NCBI GenBank assembly: GCA_013396995.1 | Contig: VWZP01010350.1 | Coordinates: forward strand, 2,352,806-2,416,805 | Direction: 5' to 3' | DNA from: Dicaeum eximium | Lineage: Eukaryota > Chordata > Aves > Passeriformes > Dicaeidae | Length of the DNA stretch: 64,000 nt | Part shown: piece after piece, positions 49,701-61,000 of the stretch | Layout of the letters: each line of letters begins with the position of its first letter | How positions within the stretch are numbered: the first letter of the stretch is position 1 | The notes under the pieces: model-generated | Database searches by the model: none | What the model was told of the DNA's origin: nothing | Seen by the model: the letters and a program-made list of their open reading frames with translations, nothing else | Position numbers and translations under genes: made by a program

Positions 49701-50213
49701 GACTTGCATCTCCTAATAATCACAACATTGCTGTCATTCCAAGTACAGTCTGTATAAGTTCATGAACTAAGCAGGTATACATGTGTGTTTCAAATAACTT
49801 TTTTTTCTGACAGCAACGAAAAGACAGCACTGTACAATTATCAGTAGTATAAAACTGAAGAAAGGTTTTGTAAAAGTTTTCTGGTGGAACTTGCTAAATG
49901 TTTTGTTTTGGCTTTATTTTTTTCATTGGTTTTCTTTATCAAAAAGTAAAGGAGAACCCTAACCCTCCACCACATTGTCCAGTAAGTTAAAAGTTTAAGG
50001 ATGTTAAAAGTTTAAGGATGTTAAAAGTTTAAGGATGATGTACATCCAATTAAAATTCATAGTAGTACATAGGAAATTCAGGTCATGGCAACCTTTTCCT
50101 ATTTGTTGCACCTGCAGGGCTTTCCCTCCTGCATCCCCAAATAAAGTATCTGATGATAAGATCTGTTTGTTAAATGCATTTAACAAATCATTGCTAATCC
50201 CTGTTTGTGGCAG
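46732..50213 (+). other. ETV1: ETV1 intron (3.5 kb)
   Basis: A 3482-bp intron, GTGAGT…GGCAG. It includes a 17-bp unit repeated three times at 49986-50036, about 180 bp before the next exon. An AT-rich stretch near 48990-49025 is otherwise unremarkable. No gene was seen. Confidence 0.85.
49986..50036. repeat. 17-bp tandem repeat, three perfect copies
   Basis: The unit GTTAAAAGTTTAAGGAT occurs at 49986-50002, 50003-50019 and 50020-50036 with no mismatch. Perfect identity suggests recent expansion or constraint. It is located 177 bp upstream of the next ETV1 exon. Confidence 0.95.
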
Positions 50214-50315
50214 GTGGCACGTCGCTGGGGGATTCAGAAAAACAGGCCAGCTATGAACTATGATAAACTTAGCCGATCGCTTCGCTATTATTATGAAAAG
50301 GGAATCATGCAAAAG
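50214..50315 (+). CDS. ETV1: ETV1 coding exon, residues 371-404 (ETS recognition helix)
   Basis: This 102-nt exon is exactly 34 codons, phase 0-0: VARRWGIQKNRPAMNYDKLS followed by RSLRYYYEKGIMQK. It has acceptor GGCAG and donor GTGAGT. It carries the ETS recognition helix. Arg391 and Arg394 in LSRSLRYYY are the invariant pair that contact the GGA core, and both are present. Skipping would keep the frame but destroy DNA binding. This is the most conserved part of the family and matches ETV1/4/5. The surrounding exons settle ETV1. Confidence 0.98.
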
Positions 50316-52889
50316 GTGAGTAGCTAATTTTGTATTACATTTCACCAGAGTCTTGCATGTTAATCCATAGGTCTGTTTACAAGGAGTTCTTGTAATTGCA
50401 TGGCTTAGGTAGTTTTTCATCTGTTTAGGCAAACACTAAGCTTTTGGACCTACTAGGTCCAGCATATGCATTAAGATATTTTTTTTCTATGTAAAAATGT
50501 CTGTGGTTCTAGTTCACACAATGCATTTCATGATTGTAAGGAAAGAAGTAACATTCAAAAATATCCAAAAGAGCTTCCTGGCAGCTGGAAAAGGCAAGCG
50601 GTAGAGTACAGTATGATTAATGTTTTGCAGATCTAAATTAGCTGCCCAGTGCTTGGGTGCTTTAGTAAGTGCAAGATAGGGGAGAATAATTATGCCTATT
50701 AACATACTAAGTACTTTAATATTTTTACCAATAGTGTTACAGTAATACTGGTTTTTGAATGGAATTTAATATTTATAATAGACTGAATTAGGAGAACTAT
50801 TTAACAATAATTTATATATTATGGGCTAGTCTTGCTGACGGTATTCAATCCATCCTCCCACTGTGGCTTGCTGATTTTTAATTCTTGCTGTGTGGTACCA
50901 TGTAGATTGACTGAGAAATCAATAGGAGAGACCAGTGTGCTGTATCTACAAAACTGCCAGGTGTGATCAAAGATCATAATAAACACCTTGGACTGCAAAA
51001 CTTATTCCATGTCTTTTCACATTGGTCTTGTGACCAGTGACGATGAACATGTTTAAACTTGTCATATGCCAATTCCATGAATGGAAACAGTGCTCTCAGC
51101 TCAAGTAACTGGGCAACTTTTCCAGTAGGTTTTGTGAAGTCTTACAAGTTGTCTTTCTTAGATTATGGGATTGTTGTAGTGCACTCCTTTTTCACTACCA
51201 GTAGTCAACTTGGACAACAATCTGGGCTAGTATTGGCTTACAGTTCTTCAGTAGCTCAGCACCTCATCCATTTTTGTGTGCCACGTAACTGTGCACAGAG
51301 TCTTTGTGAAGTGGATCGGAGACTGGGTCTGATCAGGGAGGAGCAGAAGCGCTTGGTTTTGCTGACTGGTGCTTCAGGCAGAGGAGTTCCTTGTTGCAGT
51401 TACAGCTCAGCAGCATAGGCAACTGTGCTGCCAGCACACTGCGAAGACAGCAGAGGCAAAAAAAACCATAGCAGAGTAAAGCAAGTTGAAAAGGTGGGGA
51501 TATAAATACCAGAAGGCTGATAATGCTGCCCCAACCCACACATCCATTTAACATGGAAAGTTTACAAGTACTTTGGACAGCTAGCTTGCTACATCCTAAA
51601 CTATTACTTTATTATCTACGAGACTGTGTTTAACACACATTTTGAAAGCTAGCTTGTATGCTTATTTTTCTGGCATAGCAATGTTTCAGGTTTGTCCTGG
51701 GATCACTCTGTCTGGCCAGTTCATGTGTGCTAAAAACTAATGGGGGTTGTAGATGCAAAGCAGGTTTCTTTATAGCAAAGTTTGTATGCATATTTTCCCT
51801 CCCTTTTTTTTTTTAAATCAACAATGATAGCACGTTATGCAAAAGCCTGATTTCTGAATGCAACCTCTAGTCTATCAAACTTTCTGACATTATTTGATTT
51901 TAAAAATTCTGTTGCAGATACAGTCCCTACCAAATTTTGTCTGTAGAATAAATAAGCTGAAAGTTTAAGGAGGGCCTTCAAACTATTTTGCACCGATAAG
52001 AAGAGAGTTGTTAAGTTTGCAACACTTTTTCCATCTTCACAAACTCACTTCATTATGGTAGCTAGAGTTGCAAGCAGCAGACAATATGATTTGATTTTAA
52101 AATAACTTTAATAAATGGTGAGCATGCAATCTAATGCATATTTTTAAGCATAATTTTTTAAATATGGTATTTGAGAAGACAATATATTGACTTCTGTTTG
52201 CTGTTTGTAATAAGACGGTAATTCTGTGTTGTTTTTATAATTCTCTAGCTTTTAGGAAACTGAAGCATAGACATTTAAGGTTGTTTCTGATTAAGGAAAA
52301 ACTTTAGGATCTTTAATTTAGGATCTTTAGACAAATTGCCCCTCCATAAGCAAATCCAAATGTCCCAGATTTGCATGAGCAATTGCTAAGTACATATTAG
52401 CCTACGTATTTGCTTATGCTGTCCCTGTACAATCAGCACGCACTATAACTAAAGTGCTTTTGTACGTAAGCACGAATCAATCTGTGCAAAGTGAAATCCA
52501 CATCTCTGTCGTGCAATGTGATGCTTTTTTCCACTTCGCACACAGAGTGCGTAATTTTATTTTGCCACTGTGGTGACAATTTGTTTACATTTTCCAATAA
52601 GAACAGTTCCATTTGTGGTTTAGTATAGGAAACGATTGCAAACAAATGTTTAGAAGTAGAATACTTAGTTCATTTTCCAACAGGATGTCATGTGTGGCAA
52701 AACCAAGAGCATTCTGCACAGTCTGCTTTGGCAGGTCCCACTTGCCTTTGCTAGGTTGTTGCCTTACCATTCTGCTGTCACATTACTAATTGTGTAACAA
52801 AGGTGAGTTCTCTACAAGAGTGTTGAACTTGGAGTTGCAAAACACGAGGCCTTATGCTGCACCTTTTTTCCCCTTTCTGTTTTCCTAAG
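50316..52889 (+). other. ETV1: ETV1 intron (2.6 kb)
   Basis: A 2574-bp intron, GTGAGT…CCTAAG. It has a short direct repeat of 'ttaggatcttta' near 52305 and 52319 but no recognisable mobile element or RNA gene. Confidence 0.85.
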
Positions 52890-53111
52890 GTGGCTGGAGA
52901 AAGATACGTCTACAAGTTTGTTTGTGACCCTGAAGCGCTTTTCTCCATGGCTTTTCCCGACAACCAGCGCCCCTTACTGAAGACTGACATGGAGCGCCAC
53001 ATCAACGAGGAGGACACTGTGCCTCTGTCCCACTTTGATGAGAGCATGGTCTACATGCAGGACGGAGGCTGCTGCAACACCCACCCCTACAACGAAGGCT
53101 ATGTCTATTAA
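52890..53111 (+). CDS. ETV1: ETV1 last coding exon, residues 405-477 and stop
   Basis: This is the final coding segment, 222 nt: VAGERYVYKFVCDPEALFSM…, ending GGCCNTHPYNEGYVY and TAA at 53109-53111. The acceptor is TTTCCTAAG. The first residues, through about VYKFVCD, finish the ETS domain. The rest is the conserved C-terminal tail of the PEA3 group, which modulates DNA binding and transactivation. From memory, the human tail differs at a few places (ESMAYMPEGGCCNPHPY against ESMVYMQDGGCCNTHPY here). The total length agrees with the 477-residue full-length protein. Confidence 0.98.
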   Translation: MAGERYVYKFVCDPEALFSMAFPDNQRPLLKTDMERHINEEDTVPLSHFDESMVYMQDGGCCNTHPYNEGYVY

Positions 53112-53267
53112 CAACAGTGACACTGAAGGGGTGTTCCCCCCTCCCTTAAGCTTCTCCTCTTTCCCAAGACCCAGAGGAAAGCTGACTCGACTTCAGTTTG
53201 TTTTTTAAATAGTACACTAAAAGGGGCTTTTCCTGTTGCATTACTCCTATGGTCTGCCATGGACAGC

Positions 53268-53275
53268 GCACTTTA
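53268..53275 (+). promoter_or_regulatory. 8-mer seed match for the miR-17/20/93/106 family
   Basis: GCACTTTA matches the seed complement of miR-17-5p and relatives (seed AAAGUGC), including the terminal A, 157 nt after the stop codon. Proximity to the stop favours function, but a single 8-mer can occur by chance. Confidence 0.35.
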
Positions 53276-53562
53276 TTTGAAAGGGGAGGGTTGGAACCTA
53301 AACGTTATTCTGTGTAAAAGGAAGAAAAGGGTGGGTTTGCTTTTTTCTTAAGTTTGGGAAGGGAACATACAGGTTTTAAGTACAAAAAAAAGCTATATCA
53401 TGTCTGTTTTGTTTCATATCAGCATAAGATATTGTACATTTGCTCTGGGTATCCGTAGTACAGTTAATTCTCATTGTGCAAAATAACCACTTCTGATGAT
53501 GATATCAGCACAGCATGCCTAGGGCATTTGTTTCTTGCCATTCCTAATTGTCTTTCTGCAGT

Positions 53563-53568
53563 AATAAA
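53563..53568 (+). terminator. Candidate proximal poly(A) signal
   Basis: AATAAA about 450 nt after the stop codon. A second AATAAA lies at 53742-53747, beyond a pyrimidine-rich tract. Either could give a short 3' UTR. Confidence 0.35.
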
Positions 53569-53654
53569 AGAGAAGCAAAGCATAAACCACAGCATTTAAT
53601 TTAGAAGTTTCCAGTGGCAGGACTTGTACCTTGCCTCTGAGAACAACCAGATAG

Positions 53655-53722
53655 TTTTTCTAATTTCTTTTTCTTTTTTTTCTTTTTCTTTTATTCTTTC
53701 TTTTTCTATTTTTTTTTGTTTT
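53655..53722. repeat. Pyrimidine (TTTC)n-rich tract
   Basis: Nearly pure T/C sequence made of TTTTTC and TTCTTT units in the 3' UTR, ending just before AATAAA at 53742. It could bind PTB-type proteins in RNA. It is simple sequence, and nothing more can be said. Confidence 0.8.
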
Positions 53723-55717
53723 GTGTAGGACCTCAGAAAATAATAAAATCCTATTTAATGACAGACTAGCCATAAGTACAGTGACCAAGCAGTGAAATCC
53801 CTGACTTCAGATTGCAAGCTGCCTGCTGTATGTGGTGCCACATTGCTATACATATATGGCCCATGCTATGGCGTTGATTTTTCAAGATCCATTTGAGGGT
53901 AGTAATTACATGGAGTAGGCTTTCTGATGATCATGTCAGCATTAAATACAGGATCATGATGAGGAGGGAGAAAACATTTTGTATCCTTCCATTTCCTTTG
54001 GTACATAAATAAGTTATTTAATCAATAGGAATTAACTGTACTAAGTCACATATCTAATTATGCTGTTTAGACACAGCAAGCACTCCTTGAGAAAAATATC
54101 CAATACACTAAATAGGTACTTTAGTAATTTTTAGACACGGTACCCATTAATATGCATTTAAACCTTCTACTGCTGTGTTATGTTGATAACATATATAAAT
54201 ACTAGATAATGCTAATGCTTCTGCTGCTGTCTTTTTCTGTAATATTCTCTTTGATGCTGGATTTACTATGACCATTTATAAGCAATGCTGTAACTACAGG
54301 TAGCATTTCAGGACAAAATAGATGACTTGAACCATTTATTGCTTAGAAAATAGCTTATGCCATAGCTGTGCTGTAAGCAGCTTTTATGCGCATCCACAAA
54401 TGACTAGTAAGCTTCAGCTTGCTGAGGAAAGCTCTGCAGAACCTTTTGTCATTTTCGGCGGAACAGAGATGAACTGTCAAAGAATACCATGAAGTTTCTG
54501 TATGACGTTGTAGTGCTGGCACTGGTGTTACCAATCAACTTGTTTTGGACACTAAATGTAAATGTGATTGGATATGCTCGGAAGACAATTTAAATTTTGA
54601 GGGTTTTTTTTTGGTTGTTTTGTTATTTTTTCAAATAGTTTTATTTTTTCAGAGGGGTTACCTTGAACACAAACCACACGTGCTATTCTGTATGTAAAAC
54701 AAAAACAAAAAGCGGCAAAACCCCAAAAGTTTAAAATCTTTATGAGCACCTTTTTTGAAATACAATAATTCCTATTTTGAAGGAGTAGAGAGGGAGGTAA
54801 GAATTGGATTTCATTTTTTGCCCAGTGAAATTTAAATAGTTGTTATATGAAGTACCTCATTTTCCTAGATTGTCAAGAAGTGGGAGAAAAATAAATACAT
54901 AACCATAAAAAACCAAGAATAATTTTCATCATAATGGATAGATTCCAAAGACAGTCCTAGATGGTGGATTAATCTTCCATCCTTTGTCAGTTAAGACACT
55001 ACTTAAGTTATGAATATTTTAATGCACATTTAATCAAAAGTAAAGAAGTAGTGGTCACTAGAAACCACAGGTGCATAAAAAGCATTTGGGCAGGTATTTA
55101 ATTTACCCAGATCCATGAGACAACAAATTTTATGATATATGCCTTAATATGCCACCTAATTCTGTCATCCATAGGTCTCAATGGCACTTAAATATTTGGT
55201 GATCAACCGAGAAAAAAGAAGTCTAAAATTGCAGAGCTAGCAAAAAGGAAAGGGTAAATGTTGAGTAACATTGTTTAAAAAAATGTGGTTTCCATTGAAA
55301 TAAGGTTCAAATGAAACATGCTTTGATGAAAAGTCCTTGGATTTGTTTTGATTCTTTAATGTCAGCACAGAGCGCTGTGCCTCTTGCCTGTGGCAGGATG
55401 TGGGTATTTGGGATATGGGTTGGACAAAAAAGGAAAAAGAAAAGATTTTAAAATTGCATTGAATGTGTAATATTTAAGAAGAAAAAAATATATATATATC
55501 TGTATACGGTAGTGACTCACTGAACAAAACAAGCAGTCAGACCAACATTACATGATCTCTCAGCAGAAGACAAAAAAGTCTTTCACTGAACTGATTAACC
55601 CTTTTTAAAATGTACCTAAGAGGTTTATTTAAAGTCTATTTTTATTCCACTTTTTTATTTGTTTGGGGTGGGGTTTTTTGTTTTGTTTTGGTTTGTTTGG
55701 GGGTTTTCAGGTAGAAT

Positions 55718-55723
55718 AATAAA
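55718..55723 (+). terminator. Candidate poly(A) signal
   Basis: AATAAA about 2.6 kb after the stop codon, followed within 35 nt by TTGTTGTGTATTGG, a GU-rich element as expected downstream of a cleavage site. Confidence 0.35.
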
Positions 55724-55870
55724 TCTGGCAGCTGATTTCTGCAAGATTGTTGTGTATTGGATTCCTAACCATTTGGATTGGAGAGGCCTCTGCAGAAAGG
55801 TTGTTCTTTTGGGAGAGGAGAGGAGCGGATGGTCTGTCCACAGTGCCTAGAATGGCTTGCTTCAACGTGT

Positions 55871-55930
55871 AACAAAAAAAGAAAAGAAAAAAAAAAGAAA
55901 AATGAAAAAAAAAAAGGGGAAAAAAAAAAG
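55871..55930. repeat. A-rich low-complexity tract
   Basis: About 60 bp of A runs broken by single G or T residues, inside the likely 3' UTR. It is encoded in the genome and could cause internal oligo-dT priming that mimics a poly(A) end. Confidence 0.85.
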
Positions 55931-57266
55931 GTGGAGTATGTACAATTCATGTGTATGTATATATGAGTTTTAGCCAGGAGTTAGATTAACAAAGCATTGT
56001 ACTTGACTGGCAAAAGGAAAGAGGTTGTCTGTGTATATTTTGGGATTGATTCCTACTAAGAATGCCTACACATTTTCAGAAGGCATTTTAATACCCTACT
56101 GGATTTGAATGTGGGATGTTTGGGGCTGGGGTAAGGGGGCTGGGTTTTCATTTGGTTGCTTTTGGGGGTATTTTAGTTTTGTTTTCAAGCTGTACCACAA
56201 GTGGAGGGAATATGCAGCTTTCCCCTGTTTTTAGAAGGAGCTGTAGCAGGATGAGCTTGTCTGTGTTTGCTCGTCTGTCTGTGTGCTGGGCAGAGCAGTG
56301 GGGCAGGCAGGGTGGAGCTGCTGTGGAGCAAAGGTGGGACACATCTCTGGAAAGACCCAGCACCGTGGAACAGCCAAGGGGGCTCAGCTTTCGTGTGCCA
56401 TCACAGATCACTTGCACCAAGAGCTGAACAAGTGAAGTTAGTGAAGGACTTGGCAGATTCCCTCAGAATCCATTTGGGAGCGTTAACATTACAAGTTTAG
56501 GACAATTTCTTTTTCTTTAGGGAAATGACTTCCATGGCAAAGAGCCTGTCCTTTTCTCTCCAAGGTTACATCAGTCTAACTTGCTTACACACCGGCGACA
56601 GGACAAACCTTAACATTACATTCACTGAAAGAGCAAATTTCATCTGCTTCTCAGACCAAATCTGCTTGCTGTCCTGACAGTGGTCTGGTGAGGTTACCAG
56701 GGGAAACTGGAATACATAAATGCTTTTCTCCAGAAATCCCTGTAAAGGCCCCTCTGTTCAGAATCTTCTTGTCTTTGAGATTCTCTGCTACATGAGGCTA
56801 TTCCCCAGGGACTAATACTTAGGGTATTATTGTCCTTGGTACCTGACTGGGCTGGGCTTCAAGTCCATCTTCACAAGACAATATCATCTATTAAATATTT
56901 TTGCCTTCTTTGTGGCTTTTTTGTTTGGTTGGTTTCTAATAGCAGGAAACAGATCAATGTGTACAAAAGGTATTATGAGGAAATCTTTGAATTGTTAATG
57001 GCTCTACTTTCTCCTCTGAAGAGCATTAGCTTCAGTTCATGTATTACAGGTAATAGCACCCATAAACAGCCATATTCAGTGCTCACATTAATAGTACTGA
57101 GGACTTTTCTAAAAAGTCTCCTTCAAAGATTTTTTTGGGGTCTTAATTAATATGGTATCTTGTACCCTGAGAATCATCACTTTGGAATATTCCACCAACA
57201 TAAGAGCCTAGGATCTAGCAATAAGAGCCTGGGAAATTAATTTCTCAGTTCTCTGTTTGTCTGAGG

Positions 57267-57431
57267 GGTTTTGTGTTTTGTGTTTGAGTTTTTGGTTTGT
57301 TTGGGTTTTTTGTCTTTTTTTTTTGTTTGTTTGTTTGGTTGGTTTTTTCTTTGTTTGTTTGAGTTGTTGGTTGGTGGTTTTTTTTTGGTTTTTTTCTTTC
57401 TTATTTTGTTGGTTTGTTTTGGTTTGGTTTT
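57267..57431. repeat. T/G-rich (TTTG)n-like low-complexity tract
   Basis: About 165 bp of almost pure T and G with many TTTG, TTGG and TTTTT units. Open frames across it encode only Phe/Leu/Val/Cys-rich strings and are artefacts of composition. Confidence 0.9.
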
Positions 57432-57994
57432 ATATCAGAGGCTACTCTGTTTGGAAAGGAGGTAGCAGCTGAGAGCAGGTGCCTCTGTGTCGGAAACCCC
57501 AGTTCAAAGTCCACTGCATTTTGCTAAGATACCAGGCTGAGAACTTGAGTATTTGCCATACAGCACTGAGCCCTGCTCTCCCTGTGCCCCTACAGAAGAA
57601 GGAACTACAGTGCACTGCCTTTTGTTTCTTCTGCTACAAGAGCAGTAATCCCTGGCAGAGCAGCAGGATGGAAAGCTAGGGGCAGTAGCATTTTAAAACT
57701 GCAGGATTACCCAGATCTGTCTGTCTGAGACTCCAAAAATGCATCAGCCAAGTGTTGTCCCTTACCTCCCAGCTTTCAGGATTGTGTAGGTAGATAAAGG
57801 TAACTTCAATCTTCAGGAGGTTGAAATATTGGTTTCTTCCCTGAACACCAATTTAATTTCTGTGGGAAGGAAATATCTGTGCCATCTTCTTATGTAATAG
57901 TCTGAAAATGTCTATGAAGTGTCTTGTTGACATTTTCCCAAAGAACTTTTTTTGTGTGAAAATGCCACAACACACATCACCAAAAGAAAGGGCA

Positions 57995-58000
57995 AATAAA
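57995..58000 (+). terminator. Candidate distal poly(A) signal
   Basis: AATAAA about 4.9 kb after the stop codon, with a T-rich stretch (TGTCTTTTATACTGCTGTA) about 70 nt downstream. It is a possible end of the long 3' UTR, chosen by position only. Confidence 0.3.
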
Positions 58001-58020
58001 CTCCAGTAAATTACCCATAC

Positions 58021-61000
58021 ATCAGGTTTTCCAAAGCTATAGTAGTATTTACTCTAGCAATGTATCATGTCTTTTATACTGCTGTATTGTCCTTATTACA
58101 TAGTTTCATTGGGCTGACCTCAGAAATACTTGGTGTACCTTGAAATTTTTTTTGTTTCAAATGAGCTTTTAAATGAGTTACAGGAAGGTAACCCTGAGGC
58201 AGGGTTACAATCAAGCATTTGGATCTGGTAAGCCATAGCTCTGTGTCTTTGTCTTAGCTCTTACAAAGCTGTGTGGGCACATATGCCCATATAAATGCTT
58301 TTTAGTTGTGTGGTAGAGAGGTAATTACAACCACTGGCTGGATTTGAGGGGGTGAGGTGGTTTGGTAGTTTTTGAGTATCTATGACTGGCTTTGTTTCAG
58401 AATGAATGTCTGTATGTATTACTTTCCACAGTTACTTTCCAAGTAACCAGGTAGAGAATTGGTGTCCAAAATAGCATTTTTGCTGTGTAATTTACAGTAG
58501 AGGCTATGGTATTTCCTTGCTGCTGTCTTAAAAAGGAAAGAATTGAGGAGGTTTCAGCATTTTCTTTTCCCCTCCCTTCAGTGACAGGACCCAGTTGATC
58601 TATCTGAAGATAGTTTAGGCCAATTCTTCACTCATCCATGATATTTTACTGAACAGTCTACTCATCAGTACAGTGGCACTTTGTAGAAGCTCGGGTACAG
58701 AGTGTTGAGCATTTTAGATGTACTGCAAAAGGCTTTCTATGGTGGCTTTCAGTCAAAATCTTGCATGGGCAGTGGCATATGGCTACGCCACCTAAATAGA
58801 GGCAGAGAGAGATTTTTTGCAGAGGCACCAGCTCGTCAGAGCTTGGGACATTTGCTGAAATCTGAATTCCTGGTCGGCCAGGGTGAGTCTGCCCTGGAAG
58901 ATCTGAGGAGGAATTCTGTGTGTAGATAGAAGACCAGAGAGAGCACGATCCCAGCGTGCTTGAGTGAGGAAGCACAGAGATGAGAAAAAGTCTGTCAGGG
59001 GCAATCTGGGTCTACCAAGCAGCTACTCCAGAGCTGATTAGTACAGGAAGAAGGAGGTTATATGACTGATACAGTAAATCACAAAGATAATTATTTGAAC
59101 GACGTGCTGCAGGAGAATCATAAGAAATGATGGAAAGTAATAAACTCTGTAAACAGCAGTGACTTTTTAAGACTCTGGTGCTTGTGGGAGTGCTTCAGGA
59201 AAAGGAAGAGAGAAAGTAAAACACAGAAAGGGATGATAATATTAGATCAGAACAACAGGAGTCAAACCATGAACTACATTAGGGGACTTGGAAGATTGCG
59301 GTGTTTTAGATAAAAGGAAGGGACTAAGATAAGTGCAGAGTCAGTACACTGAGATAAGAGCAAGAGAGAAAAGGTAATTGGAGGCAGTGCACTTTGTGGT
59401 CAGTGGGCCAAATGTGTGAGGCTCAGAGCTGCACTGGGCTTGTGTTTGGCCCTGGTGGCATATCCCCAAGGACAGGAATATCAGTTCTGACGTTGGCGTG
59501 ATTGTTGATTATTTAGTAAAATCATCTGTACAGTGTTTAGTAGTTGTTAAAAGAGCAAACAAGATAGTGGAATATGCAGAGAGTATTTGGGGCTGTAAAT
59601 GTAATGTCTTTGTCATCCCACTATACTAAAAAAAACCGCAGCAAAACCCACAAACACAAAAGAAGAAAGAATACCTTTCAGGATAATGGGGCAGATTGTG
59701 GGTTGGTATAACTCAGCTTGGTTTCCTTGAAATCAGCTATGTAGCTTTATGTTAACAGAGACTATAGCCTGTATTTGGTAATGTGTATGTCTGTCTAGCA
59801 TAGTATATACACAGGACTTTTCTACTTGTTGCATTATTCAGAAAGATTTACAAATGATCAAGATCTGAGGCATAGCATGAGACCAATAATAAAACATGAA
59901 ATTAAACAAAAGTACATGTCTTCTGAATTCTACTGGTGTAGACGAGTCATTCTGCTTTTGTATAAAGCTTTCTGATGGAGCTCTATACACACCTCTAATC
60001 CTTGCAATTAACTTTTCTGACCAATGATGGCAGACTCTGTGCTGGAGTCTGGCTCAGCAGAGACTCAGCACTAGTCTCTACTAAGTTATCTGGGATCTGC
60101 AGGGTCAGGCTGCCTGCCCAGCTTGTCACAAAGACCATGTGAGTGACCATTTACAAGTCTTAAGGACTGCACTAAGCTTCCAGCCATTCTCTGTGTGAGC
60201 AAAAATCAGGTATATTGCACATTGAGCCAGAAAGGCTAGACCTGCAAAGGAATGTACCTTTGGCTACAGACGACTTGGGTATACCTGGACATGAGCATTT
60301 GAAATGAAGGCACAAATTTCTATTGGTACAAGGTAATTCTGTGTACAGCACTTTGTCTGGGTCCTCTAACTGACTGAAAAGGAGGTAACACAACTCACTT
60401 ATGTAGTTTGGATTTTTTACACTAAATTGCTAAGGCCTGTGCATGATTACAAAGCTGCTGACATTGGGGCTGGAGTTATTTCTAAAGGGAAAAGAGAAAT
60501 ATTGCTGCATTTATGTTTAGCTGGGAACTGTATGTCTTTCAACAAAGAAGAAATGAAAACAAACATCAAGAATAAATTTTGACCAGTTAGTGAGTAATAT
60601 TCATTTTATATCCCTACCACTAACATCTAGCTTTTCACTACAATATTTGCTCTCTGTGGGACATTTTTGCATATAGGAAGCTAAGGCTATAGAGTAACAA
60701 TAAAGGGTTGAAGTAGAGATAAGAAGTTATAACCCCCAAAAGTAAGGAGAGAGATAAAAACATGCTAATAAATGTCTTTCTGTTCTCATATTGCCTCTAA
60801 ATTTATCAATTCCATATTCCATAATGCTCTAAGTTCCAGCCTCAAGAGATAACATTAAGCAGTACGTATTGTAATTTCATCAGGCTGGGACTCTTCCTTA
60901 AAACCTTAGGTGACTTCATGCATTTATATCAATTTTATCAACAGAGCCGTGCATCTGACTCTCTGAAAGCAGGTGTGGATCCAAGACCAGATTTCTCATG

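Larger units (their letters stand above)
53112..58020 (+). other. ETV1: ETV1 3' UTR (distal end uncertain)
   Basis: After the stop codon there is no further coding sequence. Several AATAAA hexamers could end the mRNA: 53563, 53742, 54890, 55718 and 57995. Mammalian ETV1 has a 3' UTR of several kilobases, so use of a distal site is plausible; I chose the 57995 signal as the provisional limit. Contents include a miR-17-family seed match at 53268, a pyrimidine tract at 53655-53722, an A-rich tract at 55871-55930, a GC-richer stretch at about 56110-56430 and a T/G-rich tract at 57267-57431. Short ORFs have no recognisable features. Confidence 0.6.

Noticed and set aside
49955..49966. Telomere-like AACCCTAACCCT
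   Set aside because: Only two units with no extension; most likely chance, not an interstitial telomere block.
57257..57472. Phe/Val/Leu/Cys-rich 'membrane peptide' open frames
   Set aside because: Pure translation of the T/G low-complexity tract.
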